From JBCDBW01 sp039182965 (GTDB lineage Bacteria; Verrucomicrobiota; Verrucomicrobiia; Verrucomicrobiales; DEV007): DNA of 11,027 nucleotides. Positions 1-5,493 of the stretch are shown piece by piece. The notes beneath the pieces are model-generated. The model worked only from the letters and a program-made list of their open reading frames with translations. It was not told the DNA's origin and did not search any database. Each line of letters starts with the position of its first letter. Position 1 is the first letter of the stretch. The position numbers and the translations under genes were made by a program. The stretch lies in the NCBI GenBank assembly GCA_039182965.1, contig JBCDBW010000132.1, positions 1-11,027 of the forward strand, in the 5' to 3' direction.

Positions 1-1
1 G

Positions 2-64
2 AAAGAATCCCAATGGCTCCCCGGCTGGATGAACCGCTGCAAGACCTACGCCCAACCGCTCTAG
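2..64 (+). CDS. C-terminal end of an unidentified protein (partial)
   Basis: An open frame enters from the left edge and ends at TAG (62-64), giving about 20 residues that finish in LPGWMNRCKTYAQPL. The third codon positions are almost all C or G, as in the clear + strand genes here. One other frame closes early and the remaining one reads less like this genome's codon use. The fragment is too short for me to assign a family. It lies 93 bp upstream of ndk on the same strand with no visible hairpin between, so shared transcription is possible. Confidence 0.5.
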   Translation, partial: KESQWLPGWMNRCKTYAQPL

Positions 65-128
65 GCACTTGCACCCCCCTCGGAATCACGTAACCTGTCA
101 CCCTTTAAAAACTGAACTGGACAGCTTC

Positions 129-152
129 CTCTCACCTCCCATCTCTCACCTC
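129..152 (+). repeat. Direct repeat CTCTCACCTC x2, 14-bp period, just before ndk
   Basis: CTCTCACCTC occurs at 129-138 and again at 143-152, an offset of 14 bp (two 7-bp units, with CCATCTC as a diverged middle unit). It ends five bases before the ndk ATG and occupies the place where a Shine-Dalgarno motif would normally be. No GGAGG-like sequence is present. It may be low-complexity leader sequence or a relic of a 7-bp tandem repeat. Confidence 0.6.
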
Positions 153-157
153 TGAAT

Positions 158-589
158 ATGCAGACCTCTCTCATCCTACTCAAAAGCGACTGCGTCTCAA
201 AAAAACTCTGCGGCGAAGTCATCAAACGATTCGAAGATCAAGGTTTCAAAATTCGCGGCATCAAAATGCTCGAAATGAGTGACGCCCTCCTCCATGAACA
301 CTACGCCCATATCGCCGACCTCCCCTTCTTCCCCAAAGTGGTGAAATTCATGCAGGAAACCCCCGTGATCGCCCTCGCTCTCGCCGGGGACAATGCCGTC
401 GAACGCGTTCGCGATCTCCTCGGTCCCACCGACTCCACACAAGCCAATCCCGGCACCATCCGCGGCGACTACGGCTTCAAAGACGGCGACTCCAAAATGC
501 GCAACGTCTGCCACGCCTCCGACTCCCCCGAAAACGCCGAAATCGAACTCAACCGCTTCTTCAAACCCGAGGAACTCTTCGACTACTAA
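158..589 (+). CDS. ndk: Nucleoside diphosphate kinase
   Basis: Transfers the gamma phosphate of ATP to other nucleoside diphosphates through a phosphohistidine intermediate; cytosolic, keeps NTP and dNTP pools balanced. The 143-residue length is normal for bacterial Ndk. Visible family features are an N-terminal ILLKSDCV strand (residues 6-13, where most homologues read KPD), the substrate loop GPTDSTQANPGTIRGDYG (89-106), and the active-site block NVCHASDSPENAE (116-128), in which H119 is the phosphorylated histidine. The ATG at 158 gives the usual N-terminus although no Shine-Dalgarno sequence precedes it. The gene stands alone, followed by an intrinsic terminator and convergent with the transporter gene. 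The KSD and NVCH variants are minor; the catalytic histidine and HxSDS context are intact. Confidence 0.96.
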   Translation: MQTSLILLKSDCVSKKLCGEVIKRFEDQGFKIRGIKMLEMSDALLHEHYAHIADLPFFPKVVKFMQETPVIALALAGDNAVERVRDLLGPTDSTQANPGTIRGDYGFKDGDSKMRNVCHASDSPENAEIELNRFFKPEELFDY

Positions 590-672
590 ACCCTCACTCT
601 CCCCAGACAAAGACAAGCACCCGCGTCTCGCCTTTCCCTCTCGACACCTCCCCGAAAAATCGAATTCCCGTC

Positions 673-700
673 TGCGGCCACGGCCGCACACTTCTCTTTT
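673..700 (+). terminator. Intrinsic terminator downstream of ndk
   Basis: TGCGGC (673-678), a CACG loop and GCCGCA (683-688) form a perfect 6-bp GC-rich stem. It is followed by a pyrimidine run ending in TTTT at 700. It lies about 84 bp after the ndk stop. The rest of the 590-851 interval is C-rich sequence with a palindrome CCCGCGGG near 761 and the two-hairpin repeat at 831; I see no further gene there. Confidence 0.6.
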
Positions 701-830
701 CCCGTCACCTCTCCCCCACCCTGCTCCTCTCTCAACGCCCCTCACCCACAATCCGCCACGCCCGCGGGCTCGCGTAATTCAGCTCCGCCCACAAGCCTAC
801 AAAGCCGCCGGGTGTCTCCTGTAGTCTTAC

Positions 831-866
831 CCGCCGACAGCGGCATCCGGGTCAAGCGGCACGCTT
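831..866 (-). repeat. Two-hairpin (REP-like) repeat, copy A, overlapping the 3' end of the transporter gene
   Basis: This 36-bp element matches copy B at 2732-2767 at 32 of 36 positions. On the + strand it holds hairpin 1 (CCGC 831-834, loop CGACA, GCGG 840-843), a 10-base linker, and hairpin 2 (AAGCG 854-858, loop GCA, CGCTT 862-866). All four differences between copies fall in the loop or linker, and both stems are identical. The minus-strand stop codon of the transporter (852-854) lies inside the element, so the protein's last codons are written by the repeat. It may act as a 3' end stabiliser or terminator, or be a REP-type mobile sequence. Confidence 0.75.
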
Positions 867-1778
867 GCGCCAGTAAGCAGCAAGCAAACTTCCGATCACA
901 CAGTGATACACCGCGCTGATCGCACACGGCGCCGCCGCTACTAAGGTGAAGTGCTTCTTCGCCAAAGCCGCCCCCAACCCACTGTTCTGCATGCCCACCT
1001 CGATCGATACCGTCCGCCGAAAATCCACCGGATACCCGAGCAACCGCACCACCCCATACCCCAACGAGAATCCCAACACATGCAGCAAAAAAACCGATAC
1101 TAACAATACAAAACCTGCCTCCAAAATCGCTCCCTTGCTCTTCCCGACGATCGCTCCCACAATCAAGACAATCACCAGCACACTCACCAGCGGCGACACC
1201 GCCCGCACCACCTCCAGAGCCTTCTTCTTACCGAACAGCTGATTGATCACCACCCCACCCATCACCGGCAACAACACAATCTTCACCATCGACCATAACA
1301 TCGCGCCCGCATCAACCGGCACGATCGCTCCCGCATATACCTTCGTCAGTACAGGCGTCAAAACCACCGCTAGTAAAGTCGAACACATCGTCATCAAAAC
1401 CGACAACGGCACGTTTGCCCGCGCCAAATAAGCGATCACGTTCGACGCCGTCCCTCCCGGACAACAACTCACCAATATCAAGCCCGCTGCCAATTCCGTC
1501 GACAAGGCAAACGCCTTCGCCAGCAAGAATCCACTCGCCGGCATGATCACAAATTGGCACGCCACCCCCAATCCAATCGACCACGGTAATCTCAGCACCC
1601 GCAAAAAATCCTTCGCCCGCAGGGTCAACCCCATCCCCAACATAATCACTCCAAGCCCCCACCCCACCAACTTCGCGTCCACGACCCAAACAAAATGTGC
1701 CGGATAAAACCAAGCCCACACCGTCCCAAGCACAGTCCACAACGCAAATAGACTGGTCGCAATTCGTAAAAACTTCAT
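852..1778 (-). CDS. Bile acid:sodium symporter (BASS) family transporter
   Basis: An inner-membrane sodium-coupled secondary transporter for organic anions. Substrates across this family include bile acids, pyruvate, pantothenate and other carboxylates, so the substrate here cannot be named. The 308-residue protein is almost wholly hydrophobic, with about nine to ten membrane segments. The two diagnostic discontinuous-helix motifs are present: CCPGGTASN (residues 105-113) and EVGMQNSGLG (260-269), which bind sodium in characterised members. The start ATG (1778-1776) overlaps the TGA of a doubtful upstream ORF as ATGA and has no strong Shine-Dalgarno. The C-terminal residues KRAA and the stop lie within the two-hairpin repeat copy A. 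It shares a strand with mnmM but is 244 bp downstream, so co-transcription is uncertain. Confidence 0.92.
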   Translation of the reverse strand: MKFLRIATSLFALWTVLGTVWAWFYPAHFVWVVDAKLVGWGLGVIMLGMGLTLRAKDFLRVLRLPWSIGLGVACQFVIMPASGFLLAKAFALSTELAAGLILVSCCPGGTASNVIAYLARANVPLSVLMTMCSTLLAVVLTPVLTKVYAGAIVPVDAGAMLWSMVKIVLLPVMGGVVINQLFGKKKALEVVRAVSPLVSVLVIVLIVGAIVGKSKGAILEAGFVLLVSVFLLHVLGFSLGYGVVRLLGYPVDFRRTVSIEVGMQNSGLGAALAKKHFTLVAAAPCAISAVYHCVIGSLLAAYWRKRAA

Positions 1779-2026
1779 TCCCGCAAATCGTGCGCGCGAG
1801 CATAAGCGAGGTGCCCCGCCTTGTCACCCGTCTCCCTTTCCCACCAATCAAACCTTCTTGGAAAGTCTCCGATCCCGAAAGAATTCCCTCTCCCTGCAGA
1901 AATCGCGAACAATACGATTGCCCATCCCCATCGGCGAAGCCAATCCAAATTGGCCCGCCCTAAGGCGAGAAAAAGGGCCCGGGTGAAGGGGAAGCCCCCC
2001 GCGAGCGTTCCCCGCAAGCCAATCAA
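1775..2026 (-). CDS. Doubtful 83-codon ORF bridging mnmM and the transporter
   Basis: An open frame fills the whole gap. Its TTG start overlaps the mnmM stop as TTGA (2026-2023), and its TGA overlaps the transporter ATG as ATGA (1778-1775). Such tight overlaps suggest translational coupling. Against this, third codon positions are mixed, no homologue comes to mind, and a possible terminator hairpin lies inside it. The stretch GDKAGHLAYARAHDL near the C-terminus loosely recalls the start of YraN-type nucleases, but it stops at once and I do not assert this. It may be chance openness in GC-rich DNA or a gene remnant. Confidence 0.22.
   Translation of the reverse strand: MIGLRGTLAGGFPFTRALFLALGRANLDWLRRWGWAIVLFAISAGRGNSFGIGDFPRRFDWWERETGDKAGHLAYARAHDLRE
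1970..1998 (-). terminator. Possible weak terminator downstream of mnmM
   Basis: Read on the minus strand, GGGGCTTCCCC (1998-1988) can form a 4-bp hairpin. A GGGCCC palindrome follows and then a TTTTT run at 1974-1970. The stem is short and the T-run is displaced from it, so this is tentative. The stretch GGGTGAAG around 1981-1988 also resembles part of the two-hairpin repeat, so it could be a decayed third copy at the end of mnmM. Confidence 0.3.
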
Positions 2027-2610
2027 CCGATTAACTCAACCGCGACCAAATACGGCACCCCCTCCCCAAACACCCCCCGCACATCCACCAAGACCTTCCC
2101 CTTCCCCCCCAACCCCTCCTCCACCCAACTCGCCACCGCCTCTGCCTCCGCCTTCCCACCCTCATGCCCCGGATATACCACCACCGTCACCACACCGCCC
2201 GGCGCTAAAATATCCAAAGCCGCCTCCAATCCCGTCACCGTCGTCCCGGGTTCCGTCACCAACCCATGATCCCCCCCCGGCAGATACCCCAAATTAAACA
2301 TCACTGCCCGAACCAGCCCCGTCACGACCTGTGCCATGTCTTCATGCCCAATCAAATGCAAATCCACATTCGCTCCAAAATCCGCTGCCTCAACCGCCTC
2401 CCCCCGCACGGCTCGCACTTTCCGACTTGCCGACACGATCGCCTCTTCTTGCACATCAAAACCAATCACTTTCCCCCGCTCTCCCACCAGCTCCGCCAAA
2501 AAAACGGTGTCATACCCGTTCCCAACGGTCGCATCCACCACCATATCCCCGCGACCGACATACTCCCGCACCAGATCCTTCGCCCGCTCCGTCACCCGCC
2601 CTTGATTCAT
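2023..2610 (-). CDS. mnmM: MnmM (YtqB)-type tRNA wobble-uridine methyltransferase
   Basis: A class I SAM-dependent methyltransferase of the YtqB/rRNA-methylase family. The Bacillus subtilis member, MnmM, methylates nm5s2U34 to mnm5s2U34 in tRNAs. Visible are the SAM-binding motif I DATVGNGYDT (residues 26-35), motif II FDVQ (about 51-54), the family-specific NLGYLPGGD (106-114) and VYPGHEGGKAE (145-155). Together these are diagnostic and separate it from ordinary methylases. I choose the ATG at 2610 (195 residues) because it puts the DAT motif at residue 26, as I recall for YtqB. An ATG at 2652 would add 14 residues unlike the family. It lies 156 bp downstream of the FAD oxidoreductase on the same strand, which suggests a shared tRNA-modification role. 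The biochemical role is inferred by family. Confidence 0.82.
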   Translation of the reverse strand: MNQGRVTERAKDLVREYVGRGDMVVDATVGNGYDTVFLAELVGERGKVIGFDVQEEAIVSASRKVRAVRGEAVEAADFGANVDLHLIGHEDMAQVVTGLVRAVMFNLGYLPGGDHGLVTEPGTTVTGLEAALDILAPGGVVTVVVYPGHEGGKAEAEAVASWVEEGLGGKGKVLVDVRGVFGEGVPYLVAVELIG

Positions 2611-2731
2611 CCCCCATCTAACCCCAGCCAACCCAAAGAATCCAAGCACCATCCTTTAACAAAATCTCTCCACCCTCGATCAACCCAAACACCCCACGTC
2701 CGCAAGGGCGGCCCAACCAACGGGCGCCCCA

Positions 2732-2767
2732 CCGCCCACAGCGGCCTCTGGGTGAAGCGGCACGCTT
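2732..2767 (-). repeat. Two-hairpin (REP-like) repeat, copy B, abutting the FAD oxidoreductase stop codon
   Basis: The counterpart of copy A at 831-866. Hairpin 1 is CCGC 2732-2735 with GCGG 2741-2744, and hairpin 2 is AAGCG 2755-2759 with CGCTT 2763-2767. The oxidoreductase stop codon is 2769-2767, so the element begins at its last base. The adjoining GC-rich sequence extends the structure: GGGCGG (2706-2711) can pair with CCGCCC (2732-2737), and an inner GCCC with GGGC. It lies between the oxidoreductase and mnmM and may modulate or end transcription between them. Confidence 0.75.
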
Positions 2768-3849
2768 CAAATATTCTTTCTCACATCCACCCCTTCCTCA
2801 AGCCGCTCTCCTTCCACCAAATACCCCGCCAGCATGTTGGCAAAAAAGGGACCATTCAAGACTCCCTTCGATCCCAAACCATTAAAAAAGACCACCTGCT
2901 CATGCTCCGGGTGCCGCCCCATCAGGGCCTTACTCTCATTCACGATCGGCCTCACTGCCGCTTCCTGCCCCAGCACTTCATACCGATATCCCTTCCCGAT
3001 CAATGGCTTCAATCGCTTCTCAATCCGACGCCGCGCTTTCTTCGTCTGCTCCCCATCCAATTCTTCCCAGTCATACGTCGATCCCGTCCGGTAGATACTG
3101 CCCCCACCCTCGGTCGCCGGTAACATCCAGTTGCCCCGGTTCAAAATCCGATTCTCCCGTAGCCCCCTGATCCTAACCGTCAAGATTTCCCCCTTCGCCG
3201 ATTTAAATGGCACCCAGTCAAAGAACCGGCTCTTCAGCCCCTCTTCAAAACCCCTGCAAAAAACCACCGCCTTCCGTACCCTTACCTCCCGCCACGTCGC
3301 CCCTTCCACGCCTTCACTCAACTCCAATTCCTCCTCCTCAAACTCCGCTTCGATCACACTCCCCTTCCGTTCCCTCTCAAAATAGCGCGCCGTCGCTTTC
3401 ACAAAGCCCGCCACATCCAAATACCCACTTCGTGCCATCACAAACCCCCCGTAAGGCGCTTCAATCCCCCTCACCGGTTCACTCCCCGGCGCAATCTCGC
3501 TCGCCACAAATCCCTCAAACTCCGCCGTGCCTCGCTTCCGCTCCCAAATCTCCATCTCCTCTTCACCCGTAAAAAATCGCACCACCGGCTTCTGATAAAA
3601 ATACCGTTGCCCCACCGCGTGCCCAAACTTCTCATAAAAAGCCCACGCATAGGGCCCAAACTCGTCAATCCGCCAACTCTTCGCCAAACGCTGCCCCGTA
3701 ATCGGCGTCACAATCCCCGCCGCCACCTTAGATGAAGTCCCTTCTTCGCCGCGATCCACGAACACGACTTCCTGCTCCCGCGCCCACAAATGCCACCCCA
3801 ACAATGACCCCGCCAACCCTTGCCCCACAATCAAATAATCCGTCTCCAC
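2767..3849 (-). CDS. FAD-dependent oxidoreductase, DAO family, MnmC-oxidase-like
   Basis: A 360-residue flavoprotein of the glycine/D-amino-acid oxidase (DAO) fold. The N-terminal Rossmann motif GQGLAG (residues 9-14) and acidic D32 at the end of the second strand bind FAD. A segment SSKVAAGIVTPITGQRL (39-55) and a C-terminal NGLGSKGVLNGP block close the flavin site. The pattern resembles stand-alone relatives of the MnmC oxidase domain, which converts cmnm5U34 to nm5U34 in tRNA. The next gene is an MnmM-type methyltransferase for the following step, which supports that role. Generic amine or amino-acid oxidase function is the alternative. The start is GTG (3849-3847) with a weak AAGG five bases upstream. 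The stop abuts the two-hairpin repeat. Confidence 0.85.
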   Translation of the reverse strand: METDYLIVGQGLAGSLLGWHLWAREQEVVFVDRGEEGTSSKVAAGIVTPITGQRLAKSWRIDEFGPYAWAFYEKFGHAVGQRYFYQKPVVRFFTGEEEMEIWERKRGTAEFEGFVASEIAPGSEPVRGIEAPYGGFVMARSGYLDVAGFVKATARYFERERKGSVIEAEFEEEELELSEGVEGATWREVRVRKAVVFCRGFEEGLKSRFFDWVPFKSAKGEILTVRIRGLRENRILNRGNWMLPATEGGGSIYRTGSTYDWEELDGEQTKKARRRIEKRLKPLIGKGYRYEVLGQEAAVRPIVNESKALMGRHPEHEQVVFFNGLGSKGVLNGPFFANMLAGYLVEGERLEEGVDVRKNI

Positions 3850-3950
3850 AAAAGCCTTGTTCTCTCTTTACTTCTTCTTAAGCGCCCGCCGGCAATCGGT
3901 CCCCATCACATCAACATACGCGGCTCCCACACCCAAATATTCGCCCCCAA

Positions 3951-4208
3951 CTATCCACGGTAATTAAAAATATCCCTCACCGTATACTCGACCGCCTCCT
4001 CCCCGTTCTGCACCACCCCATTAAACGCCCGCACAACTTTCTCCTGCATATTCCGCTTCATCCGCCGTCCGCGCCTCGCCCGCCCCACCTGCTTGTGGGT
4101 CAATCCTTCCTCCGAAGCCACCACCAAATCGTGATTGCTCAATCCGATGCGTTCCATCATCCCATCCAACGGCTGCACACCATATTCCAATTGCTTTCCC
4201 ACTTCCAT
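3951..4208 (-). CDS. Small helix-turn-helix-like protein (hypothetical)
   Basis: An 85-residue basic protein of unknown function. The region from about residue 14 to 66 reads as four or five short helices: LDGMMERIGL, SNHDLVVAS, then THKQVGRARRGRR as a likely recognition helix, and MQEKVVRAFNGVV. This layout resembles a Cro/XRE-type DNA-binding fold. It reminds me of short conserved hypothetical proteins in Verrucomicrobiota, but I cannot name a family. The ATG at 4208 is well supported by AAGGA (4220-4216) at a 7-base spacing, the best Shine-Dalgarno in the window. It is divergent from the D-2-hydroxyacid dehydrogenase gene and 101 bp upstream of the FAD oxidoreductase, so it may regulate either side. 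That role is inference only. Confidence 0.72.
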   Translation of the reverse strand: MEVGKQLEYGVQPLDGMMERIGLSNHDLVVASEEGLTHKQVGRARRGRRMKRNMQEKVVRAFNGVVQNGEEAVEYTVRDIFNYRG

Positions 4209-4215
4209 ATGCCAA

Positions 4216-4220
4216 TCCTT
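4216..4220 (-). promoter_or_regulatory. Ribosome binding site of the HTH-like gene
   Basis: AAGGA on the minus strand, seven bases before the ATG at 4208. It is notable because most starts in this window lack any such motif, and it fixes the start of the small gene. Confidence 0.6.
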
Positions 4221-4258
4221 GATCCCCCTCCCTTCCTACCCCATCCTCCCTCACACAC

Positions 4259-4290
4259 AATTACTAATTCCTAATTCTCAATTACAAATT
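4259..4290 (+). repeat. Heptad AATT array: five AATT words at exact 7-bp spacing
   Basis: AATT begins at 4259, 4266, 4273, 4280 and 4287, each followed by a variable 3-mer (ACT, CCT, CTC, ACA, CGC). The array ends four bases before the ATG at 4295. It is an AT-rich island in a roughly 60% GC setting and lies in the 86-bp divergent gap between the HTH-like gene and the dehydrogenase gene. It may be a decayed 7-bp tandem repeat, a protein-binding array, or an unstructured translation-initiation region replacing a Shine-Dalgarno. Confidence 0.75.
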
Positions 4291-4294
4291 CGCG

Positions 4295-5266
4295 ATGTTC
4301 CGCATCCTCCTCACCACCACCTCCTACCAAGACACCCCGGGTCCCCACCATTACCTCTTAAACTCCCAAGGCTACGACATCACGCACGAGCGCGGCCCGC
4401 TCCCGGAAGAAAAAATGCTCGAGCTCGCCGGTGACTTCGACGCCTTCCTCTGCGGCGACGACGCCATCACCGCCCCCGTCATCGACAAATCACTCCCCAA
4501 ACTCAAAGCGATCTCCAAGTACGGGATCGGCCTCGACAAAATCGACGTCCCACACGCCACCTCAAAAAAACTCCCCATCCTCTTCACTCCTGGCGTCAAT
4601 CACACCACCGTCGCCGAACACACCTTTGGCCTTCTCCTCGGCATCACAAAGAAAATCCAAACCAACGCTGCCGACTGCCAAAACGGCCTCTGGCAAGCCG
4701 GTTGGAAAAAACCCATCGGCAACGAAATCATGGATAAAACCATGGGTATCATCGGCCTAGGCCGCATCGGGAAAGAGGTCGCCACCCGCGCCCGCGCCTT
4801 CGCCATGCCCGTCGTCGCATACGACCCCTTCTTCGACGAAGGATTCGCCGCCGCCCACGATGTGAAAAAAGCCCATTCCATGGACGAGGTCCTTCACAAC
4901 GCCGACGTGGTCTCCCTACACTGCTTCCTCGACGACACCACCCGCGACATGATCGACGCCGCCAAAATCGCCGAAATGCGCGACGGCGCCGTGGTCCTCA
5001 ATTGCGCCCGTGGCGAGATCGTCGTCGCCGCCGATATCAACGACGCCTTGCGCTCCGGCAAACTCGGCGGATACGGAGCCGATGTCCTCGACGAAGAACC
5101 GCCCCCCGCCGATCACCCCCTCCTCTCCGCCCCCAACGCCGTCATCACCTCCCACATCGCCTCGCGGACCCACGAATCCGTAATCCGCCAAGCCCTCCGC
5201 GCCACCAACAACCTAATAAACTACCTGAGCAAAACCGACGACGTCATCCAGGCAAATCAGTTCTAG
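4295..5266 (+). CDS. D-2-hydroxyacid dehydrogenase (phosphoglycerate dehydrogenase-like)
   Basis: A cytosolic NAD(P)-dependent dehydrogenase interconverting a D-2-hydroxy acid and its 2-keto acid. The 323 residues show the two-domain family layout. The nucleotide-binding motif is GLGRIG (residues 154-159). The catalytic triad is R239 in NCARGE, E268 in DVLDEEP and H287 in TSHIA. It lacks the C-terminal ACT domain of long SerA enzymes, so a role in serine synthesis is not assured; relatives act on glyoxylate, hydroxypyruvate, sulfolactate and other acids. The ATG at 4295 follows the AATT heptad array and has no Shine-Dalgarno. An Ldh/MDH2-family enzyme, usually of opposite stereochemistry, lies 225 bp downstream, hinting at a two-enzyme epimerising pair. 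The substrate is not determinable here. Confidence 0.9.
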   Translation: MFRILLTTTSYQDTPGPHHYLLNSQGYDITHERGPLPEEKMLELAGDFDAFLCGDDAITAPVIDKSLPKLKAISKYGIGLDKIDVPHATSKKLPILFTPGVNHTTVAEHTFGLLLGITKKIQTNAADCQNGLWQAGWKKPIGNEIMDKTMGIIGLGRIGKEVATRARAFAMPVVAYDPFFDEGFAAAHDVKKAHSMDEVLHNADVVSLHCFLDDTTRDMIDAAKIAEMRDGAVVLNCARGEIVVAADINDALRSGKLGGYGADVLDEEPPPADHPLLSAPNAVITSHIASRTHESVIRQALRATNNLINYLSKTDDVIQANQF

Positions 5267-5349
5267 GATCCCTTCGCTTCTCCTCCTTTTGCTTCCTCTT
5301 CTACTACTTCTCCTTCTGGAAATCAATCGGACCCGTTGATCTTTCACTC

Positions 5350-5488
5350 ATGCAGTTCTCCCACGAAATGTCTATCGCTTACACACAAGGCGGTTAGCTT
5401 CATCGAAAGCTTTCACCCCATCCTCGAACAAGTACCCGCAGAATACCCCATTCGAGACCAACTCGATCGCGCATCAACCAACGAATAA
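5350..5488 (+). pseudogene. Broken four-helix-bundle (S23-like) protein gene
   Basis: ATG at 5350 opens with MQFSHEMSIAYT, like the M-x-FSHE start of four-helix-bundle proteins of the 23S-intervening-sequence (S23, TIGR02436) type. That frame stops at 5395-5397. From about 5384 the next frame continues as HKAVSFIESFHPILEQV and then PIRDQLDRAST, matching the family's conserved RDQLDRASxSIPLNIAEG region up to AST. A single-base frameshift thus splits the gene near 5384. The conserved SIPLNIAEG half is missing: the frame ends NE-stop inside a tandem AACGAAT repeat next to the Ldh gene start. Family identification is from memory of the motif. It looks like a dead remnant of about 46 codons. Confidence 0.65.
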
Positions 5489-5493
5489 CGAAT
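5480..5493 (+). repeat. Tandem heptamer AACGAAT x2 running into the Ldh start codon
   Basis: AACGAAT at 5480-5486 and again at 5487-5493. The second copy supplies the AT of the ATG (5492-5494). The first supplies the last codons and stop of the broken four-helix-bundle frame. The homology of that remnant breaks off exactly here. It is another 7-bp unit directly at a start codon, as for the AATT array. Confidence 0.65.

Noticed and set aside
2266..3123. 285-codon + strand frame across mnmM and the FAD oxidoreductase
   Set aside because: A Pro/His/Arg-rich translation opposite two minus-strand genes with recognisable motifs; no domain is seen.
3867..3950. Possible extra short coding frames between the HTH-like gene and the FAD oxidoreductase on the minus strand
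   Set aside because: Two short peptides can be read in different frames, but neither has a supported start or recognisable similarity.
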